Below, piece by piece: positions 28,532 through 38,430 of a DNA stretch of 59,304 bases. Made by a program: the position numbers and the translations under genes. The stretch comes from Acidimicrobiia bacterium (GTDB lineage: Bacteria > Actinomycetota > Acidimicrobiia > Acidimicrobiales > AC-14), in contig JAHFUP010000023.1 of assembly GCA_023265025.1 (NCBI GenBank), positions 1 to 59,304 of the forward strand. Reading direction: 5' to 3'. The notes beneath the pieces were generated by a model. The model was not told where the DNA came from. It saw only the letters and a list, made by a program, of their open reading frames with translations, and searched no databases. Each line of letters starts with the position of its first letter. The first letter of the stretch is position 1.

Positions 28532-29119
28532 GGTCGTCCCGACACCCGGATAGCGATCCTCGACGCCGCCCGGGCGCTGTTCGAGGAGCAGGGGTACTTC
28601 GGTGCCGGCCTCGAGGCGGTCGCCAAGAAGGCGGGCGTCTCCCGTCAGGCGATCTACCTCCACTTCGCCTCGAAGGGCGATCTGTTGACCGAACTCCACC
28701 TGCGCATCTACGAGACCGACGTCGTCCCCGCGCTCGAGCGCAACCCGATCTGGACGAAGCCCACCGCGCTCGACGCGCTGGATGCGGCGATCGCCGTCGA
28801 CGCCGAGGTGGCATCGAAGGTGTGGGCGATCCACGAGGCCCTGGTCGTGGCTCGCCGGCACTTTCCAGAGGTCGACGACACGCTGCGTCCCCGCGAGGAC
28901 GAGCGCTACCAGGAGCTCGTGCGCCTGGGACGATGGCTGAAGAAGGAGCACAATCTCCCACCCCGGATGGAGGCCGGCACGTTCGCAGACATGCTCTGGG
29001 GACTCAACTCGCTCGGCACCTTCCAGAACCTCGTGATCGAGAGGCAGTGGTCGGTGGATCGCTACGTGAGCTGGGTGCGGGACACGATTCGGCTGCAGTT
29101 GGGGATCGAAAGGACCTAA
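28523..29119 (+). CDS. TetR-family transcriptional regulator
   Basis: The 198-residue protein has the N-terminal TetR helix-turn-helix (ILDAARALFEEQGYFGAGLE, KAGVSRQAIYLHFASKGDLL) and a ligand domain that I cannot place. An ATG at 28511 lies inside the predicted -10, so it cannot be the usual start. The ATG at 28523 falls about 6 bases after that -10, so the transcript is probably leaderless. It should repress itself and the divergent glycosyltransferase through the operator at 28487-28531. Confidence 0.9.
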   Translation: MSSGRPDTRIAILDAARALFEEQGYFGAGLEAVAKKAGVSRQAIYLHFASKGDLLTELHLRIYETDVVPALERNPIWTKPTALDALDAAIAVDAEVASKVWAIHEALVVARRHFPEVDDTLRPREDERYQELVRLGRWLKKEHNLPPRMEAGTFADMLWGLNSLGTFQNLVIERQWSVDRYVSWVRDTIRLQLGIERT

Positions 29120-29124
29120 CCGGC

Positions 29125-30027
29125 CTACTGGCGGATCGTCGGCCGCTGGACGGGGGCGTCGACCCGGAAGGCGGCGGCGTACACCGCGTTGGCGGCGTGG
29201 GCGGCCAGCAGGGGCAGGGTCGAGCGGGCCAGGGCGTCGGGTACCACGCCGGCGGCGAAGAGCCAGCCGGTGCCCAGGCCCTCGTGCAGCGTGAACGGCA
29301 CGACGTAGCCGTCGTCGGTGGTGCCCGCTTCGGGCTCGACCTGGTCGGTCAGGTGCTCCCGGATCCGGCCGGCGGCGGCCGCCGCGGCGGCAGCCGGGTC
29401 GTCGCCGGAGGACGTCGAAAGATGGACGACCGTGCGCAGGGGTTCGCCGCCCTCCCGCTGCAGCTCGACGCCGACCACGGCCAGCGGCGTCGGCACCAGG
29501 GCCACCATGGCGCCGAGGATGCGCTCCAACATGAGCCGGAGGGGCTCGTAGGGGTGCAGGGACGCCGCCGTCTCGTTCAGCAGCAGGAGGGCTCGGCGGT
29601 GGCGGTCGAGGTCGACCAGCTCGTCGAAGGCCTTCAGGGCGGTGCGCACCGCGGCGTAGAGGCGGTTGGTGGTGAGCTCGGCTTTGGGGAGGTAGCCGTC
29701 GATGTCGTAGTCGTCGATGGTGGCCCGCTCGGGGGCGGCGCCGGGCTGGCCGGTGCGCAGTAGGATGCGGACGAAGCGATTGCCCAGCTCCTCGCGGATG
29801 GCCCGGCAGGCGTCGAGGCCGGCGGTGTCGGTCTCCATGACCACGTCGAGGAGGATGACGGCGATGTCGGGATCGGCTTTCATGGCCGCCAGGGTGCCGG
29901 CGCCGGTGGTGACCGGGACGAGCTCGACGGGCCGGCCGCCGTGGCGCATCCCCCGCAGGCTCAGGCGGGTGACGGCGAGGACGTCGGGCTCGTCGTCGGC
30001 CACCAGGACGCGCAGGGAGTCGGTCAC
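29125..30027 (-). CDS. Receiver-domain protein with a DUF3369-like C-terminus
   Basis: A 300-residue protein with an N-terminal receiver domain: acidic pair in VADDEPDVLA, phosphoacceptor Asp in VILLDVVMETD, and Lys in YLPKAELT. A region of about 160 residues follows that resembles DUF3369 or a GAF-like sensor (RHRRALLLLNETAASLHP). There is no DNA-binding domain or output enzyme. The GTG start overlaps the kinase stop (GTGA), so it should receive phosphate from that kinase. Confidence 0.8.
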   Translation of the reverse strand: MTDSLRVLVADDEPDVLAVTRLSLRGMRHGGRPVELVPVTTGAGTLAAMKADPDIAVILLDVVMETDTAGLDACRAIREELGNRFVRILLRTGQPGAAPERATIDDYDIDGYLPKAELTTNRLYAAVRTALKAFDELVDLDRHRRALLLLNETAASLHPYEPLRLMLERILGAMVALVPTPLAVVGVELQREGGEPLRTVVHLSTSSGDDPAAAAAAAAGRIREHLTDQVEPEAGTTDDGYVVPFTLHEGLGTGWLFAAGVVPDALARSTLPLLAAHAANAVYAAAFRVDAPVQRPTIRQ

Positions 30028-31232
30028 TGTTCCTCATTGTCGCCGGAATTGTCTGCCGGCGTGCGGGGGAAATGAAGGTGGACCGCCGTCCCCTTCCCCA
30101 CTTCGGAGTCGATCTCGGCCGTGCCGTGCATGCCGTCGGTGACCAGGTTGGTGACCAGGGCCAGCCCGAGGCCGGTGCCGCCGAGCGTCCGGCCCGTGGT
30201 GAAGAACGGCTCCCAGACCTTGTCGAGATTGGCCTTGGGGATGCCCCGACCGAAGTCGCGGACGGTGACGTCCAGCTGGCCGTTGTCGCCGGCGAGGACG
30301 ATCTCGACCCGGCCCCCGGCCTGGCCCGGGTAGGCGTAGCGCTCGACGTTGGAGAGCAGGTTGAGGAGCGCCTCGGCCAGGCTGCCGGGGTTGCCGACCC
30401 ACGGCTGGTCGGGGTGCTTGCGCTCATCGCGCACCTCGATACTCAGGTGGGCGGCCCGGGCCTTGGGGGCGTAGAGGGCGAGCACGTCGTCGACGACGGC
30501 GGTCAGGTCGACGTCCTCGGTGACGGTGATGGCCTGGCTGGTGGAGAGGCTCTTGAACCGCTCGACCAGGGCGGTGGCCCGGCCCAGGTTGGAGGAGATG
30601 AGGGCGGCGGCCTCGATGGCGTCCTGGAGGGGCCCGGTGATGGGGCCGGCGTCGCAGACGAGGTCGGCCAGGTCCTGGGCCAGCACGCTGGCTGCGGTGG
30701 TGATGATGCCGAGGGGGGTGTTGATCTCGTGGGCCACGCCGGCGACCAGCTGGGCCAGCATCCGGTAGCGGCCGGCCTGGAGGTGCACCTGGAGGGCGTG
30801 CTCCTTGACCGTCTCGGCGAAGAGCGCCTCCTGGGTCAGGCGGAGCTGGGAGCCGAGGCCCTCCAGGAGGCCGGGGGTGGCCTCGGGCGCGTCGGCCATG
30901 AAGCTCAGGAAGCCCTTGCGGCTCAGGATGAAGAACCGGCTGGGCTCGGTGGCCGTGACCAGGGCCGAGCGGGTGGCGCCGTCGAGCAGGCCGGGCTCGC
31001 CGAAGGAGCCACCGGGGCCCCGCTCCCCCAGCGTGACCAACCGGCCGTCGCGGCCGGCCCGGCTCAGGGTGACCCGGCCGGAGATGACGACGTAGAGGCC
31101 GTCGGAGTCCTCGCCCGGGCGGCACACCACCTCGCCGGCCTTGACGGTGCGCGACGAGCCCCGGGTGGCGAGGAGCGCGAGCTGCTCGTCGGTCAGATGG
31201 CTGAAGGGGCGCGCGGCGCGGAGCTCGTCCAC
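30024..31232 (-). CDS. Histidine kinase with an N-terminal cyclic-nucleotide-binding domain
   Basis: The 402-residue protein is probably cytosolic. Residues 1-120 form a cNMP-binding beta-roll (GEDSDGLYVVISGRVTLSRA, GSFGEPGLLDGATRSALV). A helical linker leads to the phosphoacceptor His in LVAGVAHEINTPLGII and an ATPase domain (ALLNLLSNVERYA, DFGRGI, GGTGLGLALV). The receptor domain suggests control by cAMP or cGMP, although the PGE-like motif here (FGEPGLLDGATRSA) departs from strong cAMP binders. It is coupled to the receiver protein. Confidence 0.88.
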   Translation of the reverse strand: MDELRAARPFSHLTDEQLALLATRGSSRTVKAGEVVCRPGEDSDGLYVVISGRVTLSRAGRDGRLVTLGERGPGGSFGEPGLLDGATRSALVTATEPSRFFILSRKGFLSFMADAPEATPGLLEGLGSQLRLTQEALFAETVKEHALQVHLQAGRYRMLAQLVAGVAHEINTPLGIITTAASVLAQDLADLVCDAGPITGPLQDAIEAAALISSNLGRATALVERFKSLSTSQAITVTEDVDLTAVVDDVLALYAPKARAAHLSIEVRDERKHPDQPWVGNPGSLAEALLNLLSNVERYAYPGQAGGRVEIVLAGDNGQLDVTVRDFGRGIPKANLDKVWEPFFTTGRTLGGTGLGLALVTNLVTDGMHGTAEIDSEVGKGTAVHLHFPRTPADNSGDNEEQ

Positions 31233-31587
31233 CGGAGGGGAGGTTACCGGGGGGCCCGGACCTCAGTGCGAGCCTGTCTTTTCCCGACCCGATGGCAGCA
31301 TTGTCCGCCACGCCGGCGGAGGGGCCACCAATACGCCGGCGGCCCGCGGCGCGTCGACGTCGACCCGACCGGTGGCGATGAGGCTGTCCAGCTGGGCCCG
31401 TAGGCCTCGTCGGCCCCTGCCGGCATCGTCGGAGTGAGAGGAGCGGTCAGCGGCGGACCGGCTGGGCAGGACCGCAGCCGGTGCGGCTTGTAGTCGTCCG
31501 TCCTCCCGAGTCGGAACTCGTAGCACCGCGTGGCGGTCGAGTTGAACTGGGCCCCAGCACCCGGCCGAACAGATTGCTTCACGCTCG
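31233..31587. other. Gene-free gap of about 350 bases
   Basis: No frame is convincing. A minus-strand frame (31263-31526) ends with AQLDSLIATGRVDVDAP, faintly like an antitoxin C-terminus, but it has no family-like N-terminus or ribosome-binding site. It may be debris. Confidence 0.35.
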
Positions 31588-32001
31588 CTACAGGGGCCCG
31601 AGCCTGGTCACCGCGCCCTCAGCCAGGTCGGCCAGGGGGGCGAGGACGAAGCGGCGCTCCCACATGCGGGGGTGGGGGACGACGAGGTCGTCCTCGTGCA
31701 CGGTGAGGTCGCCGACCAGGAGGATGTCGACGTCGAGGGTGCGGGGGCCGTTGCGCTCGGCCCGGGCGCGGCCGGCGGCGTCCTCCAGGTCGTGGGCAAT
31801 GTCGAGCAGCTCGCGCGGCGACAGGTCGGTCTCCAGGGCGACGACCAGGTTCAGGTACGGGGCCTGGCCGGCGGCGCCGCCGACGGGCGACGTCTCGTAC
31901 ACCGGCGACACGGCCACCACGTCGGGAAGGGCGGCGACCGCGGCCCGCAGGGTGGAGCGGGAGTCACCCAGGTTGGAGCCCAGGCCGAGGTAGGCCCTCA
32001 T
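31588..32001 (-). CDS. folK: HPPK (6-hydroxymethyl-dihydropterin pyrophosphokinase)
   Basis: It transfers pyrophosphate from ATP to 6-hydroxymethyl-dihydropterin. The 137-residue protein has RAYLGLGSNLGD at the N-terminus and the family signature RNGPRTLDVDILLVG, followed by VPHPRMWERRFVLAPL. The true start is the ATG at 32001. An upstream in-frame ATG at 32043 would translate the 45-bp hairpin element at 32002-32046 and give a meaningless N-terminus. The last visible gene of the folate operon. Confidence 0.96.
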   Translation of the reverse strand: MRAYLGLGSNLGDSRSTLRAAVAALPDVVAVSPVYETSPVGGAAGQAPYLNLVVALETDLSPRELLDIAHDLEDAAGRARAERNGPRTLDVDILLVGDLTVHEDDLVVPHPRMWERRFVLAPLADLAEGAVTRLGPL

Positions 32002-32046
32002 CGATTGTGCAGAAGTCGTTCTATACCGACAGATTTTGCACAATCG
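32002..32046. repeat. 45-bp hairpin element, copy 3
   Basis: The outer 10 bases pair perfectly (CGATTGTGCA at 32002-32011 with TGCACAATCG at 32037-32046). An inner GTCG/CGAC stem leaves an 8-base loop. It fills the folB-folK junction: the end of folB is encoded inside it, and folK starts directly beyond it. Confidence 0.7.
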
Positions 32047-32407
32047 GCGAGGGCCGGGTGATCGTCACCCCGGCCGAGGCGAGGTCGACGGGGACGGGGG
32101 GCCGGAGCTTGCGCACGGTGACGGTGACGGTGTCGATGCGGGGGTCGACGCCGAGCACCGCGTCGGCGATGCGGGTGGCCAGGCGCTCCAGGAGGCGGTG
32201 GCGCTCGGTGCCGACGATGCGCTGGATGGCGGCCACGACCTGTCCGTAGTCGATGGTGTCTTGCAGGTCGTCGCTCGCGCCGGCGGTGGTGAGGTCGGCG
32301 GTGAGGTCGAGGTCGACCTCAAAGGGCTGGGCCCGGTCGTGCTCCTCGGGCAGCGCCCCGTGGACGCCGACCAGGCGGAGGCCCCGCAGCTCGATGCGGT
32401 CGCTCAG
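32021..32407 (-). CDS. folB: Dihydroneopterin aldolase
   Basis: It splits dihydroneopterin to 6-hydroxymethyl-dihydropterin. The 128-residue protein begins SDRIELRGLRLVGVHGALPE and carries DTIDYGQVV and RLLERLATRIAD, as FolB proteins do. The only start that gives the normal N-terminus is a CTG at 32407, which overlaps the upstream stop as CTGA. No ATG, GTG or TTG is available at that point. Its last codons run into the hairpin at 32002-32046 (PSPIVQNLSV), so the C-terminus may have been rewritten by that element. Confidence 0.93.
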   Translation of the reverse strand: MSDRIELRGLRLVGVHGALPEEHDRAQPFEVDLDLTADLTTAGASDDLQDTIDYGQVVAAIQRIVGTERHRLLERLATRIADAVLGVDPRIDTVTVTVRKLRPPVPVDLASAGVTITRPSPIVQNLSV

Positions 32408-32913
32408 GGCGCGGGTCGCTCGAGGGTGAGGGCGGCGGCGACCAGCTCGCGGCCCGGCGGGCCCATCTGGCGCTGGTTGATCTGCTCGACGATGGAGATG
32501 GCATGGGCCGACGACGGCACCATGCCCGACCACACCAGGTAGCCGGCGACGATGCCCTGGAGGCGGTCGCTCAGCTCCTCCTGGTGGAGGAGGACCTTCT
32601 CGTCCTTGGCCATCCAGCCGGCGAGCTTCGGGTAGAGCTCGCCCATCATGACCCGGGGGTCGTCGTGCAGAGGGAGGGGGATGTGCTCCCAGGAGACGCC
32701 GAGCTCGTCGTAGGCGTGGAGGTTGTGGGGGGAGGTCAGGAGGGAGACGACGCGGGCGAAGCCCTGCTCGCGGATCCAGATGATCTCCTCCTGCCGGCGG
32801 ACGGGGCGGTGGGCCCTCGCATAGCCGCCGGGGCGCTCGCTTATGGCGAGGCGGTCCTTGATGATCCACGCGAAGTTGCGGGGGGCGATGCCGGAGGCCC
32901 ACTTGCCTTTCAT
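32404..32913 (-). CDS. Dual-specificity-phosphatase-like protein lacking the catalytic Cys
   Basis: A 169-residue protein in the folate operon. The fold looks like a dual-specificity phosphatase: GFARVVSLLTSPHNLHAYDE then LGVSWEHIPLPLHDDP, as in that family. At the place of the P-loop (HC-x5-R, then AAYLVWSG) the protein reads VLLHQEELSDRLQGIVAGYL. The nucleophilic Cys is replaced by Gln and the loop is reshaped. It is therefore probably a pseudophosphatase that binds rather than cleaves. It overlaps folP (4 bases) upstream and folB (CTGA) downstream. Confidence 0.7.
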   Translation of the reverse strand: MKGKWASGIAPRNFAWIIKDRLAISERPGGYARAHRPVRRQEEIIWIREQGFARVVSLLTSPHNLHAYDELGVSWEHIPLPLHDDPRVMMGELYPKLAGWMAKDEKVLLHQEELSDRLQGIVAGYLVWSGMVPSSAHAISIVEQINQRQMGPPGRELVAAALTLERPAP

Positions 32914-33659
32914 CTGTCGAGCAACCTCGCTGCTTCGACGGTCGGGGCGACGTCGTGGGCTCGCACCATGCCGGCGCCCTGGGCGATGGCCCAGGCCGCG
33001 GTGGCGACGGAGGCCTCGAGCCGGTCGTCGGCCGGTGCGTTGTCCGTCAGCTTGCCGAGGAAGCCCTTGCGGCTGGTGCCGACCAGGACGGGGTATCCGG
33101 TGGCGACGAGCTGGTCGAGGTGGCGGAGAAGGCTGAGGTTGTGCGCCATGGTCTTGCCGAAGCCGATGCCGGGGTCGATCCAGACCTCGGTCACCTCCGC
33201 CGCGTCGGCCCGTTCCACGAGGAACGCCCGGACCTCGGCGACGACATCGTCGTAGGCCGGCGCCTGTTGCATGGTGCGGGGGTCGCCCTGCATGTGCATG
33301 GCCACCCAGCCGGCGCCGGCGGCGGCGGCCACGTGGGCCAGGCTGGCCGAGACGTCGTTCACCAGGGTGGCGCCAGCCTGGATGGCGGCCTCGGCCACCT
33401 CGGCGTGGCGGGTGTCGATCGAGACCCGGACGTGGCCCGACAGCGCCTCGACGACGGGCAGCACCCGGCGGAGCTCCTCGTCCGATGACACGGGCTCAGC
33501 TCCGGGGCGGGTGCTCTCGCCCCCGACGTCGATCACATCTGCCCCCTCGGCGACCATCCGCAGGCCGTGCTCGACCGCCGCGTCGGGGTCGAGCCACCGG
33601 CCGCCGTCGGAGAAGGAATCAGGCGTGACGTTGAGCACGCCCATTACCAACGGCTTCAC
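32910..33659 (-). CDS. folP: Dihydropteroate synthase
   Basis: It condenses the pterin pyrophosphate with p-aminobenzoate; it is the sulfonamide target. The 249-residue protein has the two pterin and PABA loops (MGVLNVTPDSFSDGG, DVGGESTRPGA), DPGIGFGKTMAHNLSLL and GTSRKGFLG. The stop overlaps the next gene by four bases. Upstream, a 59-bp hairpin element separates it from the Uma2 gene. Confidence 0.97.
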   Translation of the reverse strand: MKPLVMGVLNVTPDSFSDGGRWLDPDAAVEHGLRMVAEGADVIDVGGESTRPGAEPVSSDEELRRVLPVVEALSGHVRVSIDTRHAEVAEAAIQAGATLVNDVSASLAHVAAAAGAGWVAMHMQGDPRTMQQAPAYDDVVAEVRAFLVERADAAEVTEVWIDPGIGFGKTMAHNLSLLRHLDQLVATGYPVLVGTSRKGFLGKLTDNAPADDRLEASVATAAWAIAQGAGMVRAHDVAPTVEAARLLDR

Positions 33660-33704
33660 AGGCCAACAGCGTACCGGCCGGTCCGGGGCCGGACGCCGGT
33701 CCTT

Positions 33705-33763
33705 GGTGCATTTCTGGTCGTGATTCCGCCGGATCCGGCCGATTTCACGACCAGAAATGCACC
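33705..33763. repeat. 59-bp hairpin element, copy 4 (19-21-19)
   Basis: A perfect 19-bp inverted repeat (33705-33723, GGTGCATTTCTGGTCGTGA; 33745-33763) around a 21-base loop containing CCGGATCCGG. The geometry is identical to 2612-2670, and the arms keep GTGCATT and TCGTGA. It lies between folP and the Uma2 gene, both on the minus strand. Confidence 0.85.
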
Positions 33764-33770
33764 GGGAGAA

Positions 33771-34289
33771 CTACTGCGGCCAGTCGATGCCGGCTTCGAG
33801 CTCGGCGACGGTGACGCCGAGCAGCGGGCTGGCGGGTGCGTCCTCGTAGGCGCCGCCGGCGAGCACGAACCAGCGGATCCACCGTTGGCGAGGGTCGGCG
33901 ATGCAGAGCTCATCGACGCGGTGGCGGGCATAGAAGTCGAACTTGGCCCACGTCTCGTCGTCGGGGGAGATGACCTCGACCACGATCGCCGCGGTCGGCA
34001 TGAAGACCTCCGACGGGATGCCTCGGTGGTAGCCGAGGTCGGGCACCCGGAAGTCGCCGAGCTCGCCGAGGTTGAACTCGGTCGAGCCGACGAGGCCGGC
34101 GGCGTGGGCCGCGGGCGCGAAGAGCGCCATCAACGTGCTTGCTAGATACCCATGCCAACCATGCGCAGCGGGGACCACGTGGTAGTCGCCCTCCCAAACT
34201 TCGTCGTGACCGTCTTGACCGAGGGCGCGACGCCGAGCGAGGAAGGCGACGATCTCGACCGGGGGCTCCCCGACGACGACCGTCTTCAC
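33771..34289 (-). CDS. Uma2-family (DUF820) nuclease-like protein
   Basis: A 172-residue protein with the restriction-endonuclease-like core of Uma2 proteins: DFRVPDLGYHR, then IVVEVISPDDETWAKFDFYA. This gives the D...E-x-[S/K] type catalytic set, with the terminal Lys in AKFDFYARHRVDELCIAD. The cellular role of this expanded family is unknown. It interrupts an otherwise standard folate operon and has a hairpin element directly downstream, which suggests insertion. Confidence 0.8.
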   Translation of the reverse strand: MKTVVVGEPPVEIVAFLARRRALGQDGHDEVWEGDYHVVPAAHGWHGYLASTLMALFAPAAHAAGLVGSTEFNLGELGDFRVPDLGYHRGIPSEVFMPTAAIVVEVISPDDETWAKFDFYARHRVDELCIADPRQRWIRWFVLAGGAYEDAPASPLLGVTVAELEAGIDWPQ

Positions 34290-34298
34290 GGCGAGAGT

Positions 34299-34868
34299 TT
34301 ACCGGCCGGTATGGATGAAGGCCATGGCCTCGGCCCTCGTCGCCGACTTGTCGCGGAAGAGGCCCCGCACGGCGGAGGTGACCGTGGTGGCGCCGGGCTT
34401 GCGGACGCCCCGCATCGACATGCACAAATGCTCGGCCTCGACCACGACCAGGACGCCCCGCGGCTGGAGGGCGTCGACGAGCTGGTCGGCGATCTGGGAG
34501 GTCAGGCGCTCCTGGACCTGGGGCCGGCGGGCGTACGTGTCGACCAGGCGGGCCAGCTTGGAGAGGCCGGCGATGCGGCCGTCGGCGTTGGGGATGTAGG
34601 CGACGTGGGCCCGGCCGAGGAACGGGGCGAGGTGGTGCTCGCACACGGAGTAGAGCGGGATGTCCTTGACCATGATCATCTCGTCGTGGTCGGCGGCGAA
34701 GGTGACGGCCAGGTGCTCGGCGGGATCCTCGGCGATGCCGGCGAAGATCTCCTCGTACATCTCGGCGACCCGCTCGGGGGTGCGGCGGAGGCCTTCGCGG
34801 TCGGGGTCCTCGCCGACGGCCTCGAGGATCTCCCGGACGGCGCGCTCGATGCGCGGGCGGTCGATCAC
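34299..34868 (-). CDS. folE: GTP cyclohydrolase I
   Basis: It converts GTP to dihydroneopterin triphosphate, the first step of folate synthesis. The 189-residue protein has the zinc ligands in [11 protein letters not shown] and [16 protein letters not shown], and the substrate loop [17 protein letters not shown]. The GTG start sits inside the stop of the 76-residue membrane protein upstream (4-base overlap). Confidence 0.97.
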   Translation of the reverse strand: MIDRPRIERAVREILEAVGEDPDREGLRRTPERVAEMYEEIFAGIAEDPAEHLAVTFAADHDEMIMVKDIPLYSVCEHHLAPFLGRAHVAYIPNADGRIAGLSKLARLVDTYARRPQVQERLTSQIADQLVDALQPRGVLVVVEAEHLCMSMRGVRKPGATTVTSAVRGLFRDKSATRAEAMAFIHTGR

Positions 34869-35095
34869 CAGTCCCGCGTGGGGCGGCCGTGCTCCTTGCG
34901 CCACGCCTCGATGAGCTGGGCCCGCCAGATCAGGGCGCAGACCAGGGATGCGGTGCCGGCGGTGGTGGCCGCCACCAGCACCGGGGTGGCGCCGGTCAGG
35001 AAGCCCAGGACCAGGAGGATGCCGCCGACGATGCCGAAGGCCACCGACGCCCGCAGGGGCGGGGGCCACGCCTTCCACGCCGCGCTCTGGGCCAC
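34865..35095 (-). CDS. Small two-helix membrane protein
   Basis: A 76-residue protein with two adjacent hydrophobic helices ([20 protein letters not shown]; then [18 protein letters not shown]) and a charged C-terminus ([14 protein letters not shown]). It begins one base after the ftsH stop and overlaps folE, so it is translated between them. No family is recognised. Its place next to FtsH could mean an accessory role in the membrane, but nothing shows it. Confidence 0.7.
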   Translation of the reverse strand: MAQSAAWKAWPPPLRASVAFGIVGGILLVLGFLTGATPVLVAATTAGTASLVCALIWRAQLIEAWRKEHGRPTRDW

Positions 35096-36985
<1,890 letters not shown>

Positions 36986-37033
36986 CTCCCTAGTCTGCCC
37001 GCTGGGTGGGCCGTCCGTTCCCCGGGTACGCGG

Positions 37034-37576
37034 TCAGGACTCCGAGCCGGCCCAGATGCAGACGTAGGGCAGGTTGCGGTAGCGCTCGGCGGCGTCGAGC
37101 CCGTAGCCGACGACGAAGGCCGGCGGGATGCTGAAGCCGACGTATTTCAGGGCCGGCGAGCGCTTCTGGCGGCCTTTGCGGACCAGCAGTGCGCACACCT
37201 CGAGGCTGGCGGGGTTGCGGGCTTTGAGGTTCTTGCGCAGGTAGGACAGGGTCAGGCCGCTGTCGACGATGTCCTCGACGAGGATGACGTGGCGGCCGGC
37301 CAGGTCGATGTCGAGGTCCTTGACGATGCGGACCACGCCGCTGGTCTTGGTCGCGCTGCCGTAGGACGAGACGGCCATGAAGTCGAACTCGACGGGGAGG
37401 TCGATGGCCCGGGCCAGGTCGCTCATGAAGACGAATGCGCCCTTGAGCACGCCGACAAGCAGGGGCGCCCGGCCGGCGTAGTCGTCGCTGATCTCGCGGC
37501 CGAGCTCGGCGATGCGCTCCTTCACCTGCTCCTGGCTGACGACGATCTCGCCCAGATTCGGGTCGTCGAGGGGCAC
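37034..37576 (-). CDS. hpt: Hypoxanthine phosphoribosyltransferase
   Basis: It salvages hypoxanthine and guanine with PRPP. The 180-residue protein has the PRPP-binding motif VILVEDIVDSGLTLSYL and the flexible loop SSYGSATKTSG. I place the start at the GTG 37576, 11 bases past the tilS stop, giving PLDDPNLGEIVVS as N-terminus. The ribosome-binding site is weak. The tilS-hpt-ftsH order is conserved in many bacteria. Confidence 0.94.
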   Translation of the reverse strand: MPLDDPNLGEIVVSQEQVKERIAELGREISDDYAGRAPLLVGVLKGAFVFMSDLARAIDLPVEFDFMAVSSYGSATKTSGVVRIVKDLDIDLAGRHVILVEDIVDSGLTLSYLRKNLKARNPASLEVCALLVRKGRQKRSPALKYVGFSIPPAFVVGYGLDAAERYRNLPYVCIWAGSES

Positions 37577-37587
37577 GGCCGAGGACG

Positions 37588-38430
37588 TTACCGCTCCAGC
37601 CGCAGGACGTTGTTGGTGCGGGCCACCCGCCGGCCGGCGCCGACGTCGGTGCCCTTGGCCACGCCGTGGGCGACGGCCAACACCCGCTCGACCGTCGCCG
37701 CGTCGGGCGGATGGTCCTCGCCCTCGGCCAGCCAACGGCGGACGGCCCGGCGGGCGATTGCGGGAGGCGACGTCATCAGTTGCCGGGCGCTCGTGGGATC
37801 GATCGCCGCGGCCAGGATGTCGAGGACGGCGGCCTCGTCCCGGAGGATCGCAGCCTGCCGGGCGAGGACCCCCACGACATCGCGCTGGGCGATGGCGTCG
37901 AGCAGCGGCAGCAGCTCGTGGCGGACCTGGTTGCGTCGGTGGGCGGGGTTGGTGTTGGTGGGGTCGGTGACGGGCTGGAGGCCTTCGGCCCGGCAGATGG
38001 CCTCGGTCTCGGTGCGGCGGAGGGCGAGGATCGGGTGGCCCTCGGTACGCATGCCGGCGAGGCCGTCGAGGCCGGCGCCGCGGAGCAGATTGAGGAGGAC
38101 GGTCTCGGCCTGGTCGTCTGCGGTGTGGCCGGTGAGGACGCCGGCCGGCAGCACCGCGTACCGGGCGGCCCGGGCCCGGGCTTCGAGGTTGGGGCCGGGG
38201 GCGACGTCGACCTTCTCGGCCCTGAAGCCGGCGCCGTAGCGGGCCGCGGCCGCGGCCACGACGTCGGCCTCGCCGGCCGAGCCGGGGCGCAGGCCGTGGT
38301 CGACGTGGACGGCCGTCACCCTGCAGCCGGCTTCCACGGCGAGGACGAGCAGGGCGAGGGAGTCGGCGCCACCCGAGACGGCGCACGTGACGTCCCCGGT
38401 CGGGAACGTGCAGCGCGCCAGCAGGCTCAC
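37588..38430 (-). CDS. tilS: tRNA(Ile)-lysidine synthetase
   Basis: It modifies the CAU anticodon of tRNA-Ile to lysidine so that it reads AUA. The 280-residue protein has the PP-loop ATP site CAVSGGADSLALLVLA and the HVDHGLRPGSAGEAD and TGHTADDQAETVLLNLLRG motifs. It is the short form without the C-terminal domains of the E. coli enzyme, which is normal for actinobacteria. The GTG start overlaps the zincin stop (GTGA). Confidence 0.95.
   Translation of the reverse strand: MSLLARCTFPTGDVTCAVSGGADSLALLVLAVEAGCRVTAVHVDHGLRPGSAGEADVVAAAAARYGAGFRAEKVDVAPGPNLEARARAARYAVLPAGVLTGHTADDQAETVLLNLLRGAGLDGLAGMRTEGHPILALRRTETEAICRAEGLQPVTDPTNTNPAHRRNQVRHELLPLLDAIAQRDVVGVLARQAAILRDEAAVLDILAAAIDPTSARQLMTSPPAIARRAVRRWLAEGEDHPPDAATVERVLAVAHGVAKGTDVGAGRRVARTNNVLRLER

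Noticed and set aside
31263-31526. Minus-strand frame with an antitoxin-like end
   Set aside because: There is no recognisable N-terminal domain, no ribosome-binding site and no partner toxin. I left it as part of the gene-free gap.
32002-32043. A longer folK start at 32043
   Set aside because: The extra residues are encoded by the hairpin element. HPPK proteins begin at the next ATG (RAYLGLGSN).
34869-35078. N-terminal extension of folE into the upstream membrane-protein gene
   Set aside because: It overlaps the 76-residue membrane-protein gene and adds residues unlike GTP cyclohydrolase. The GTG at 34868 forms a normal stop-start overlap.
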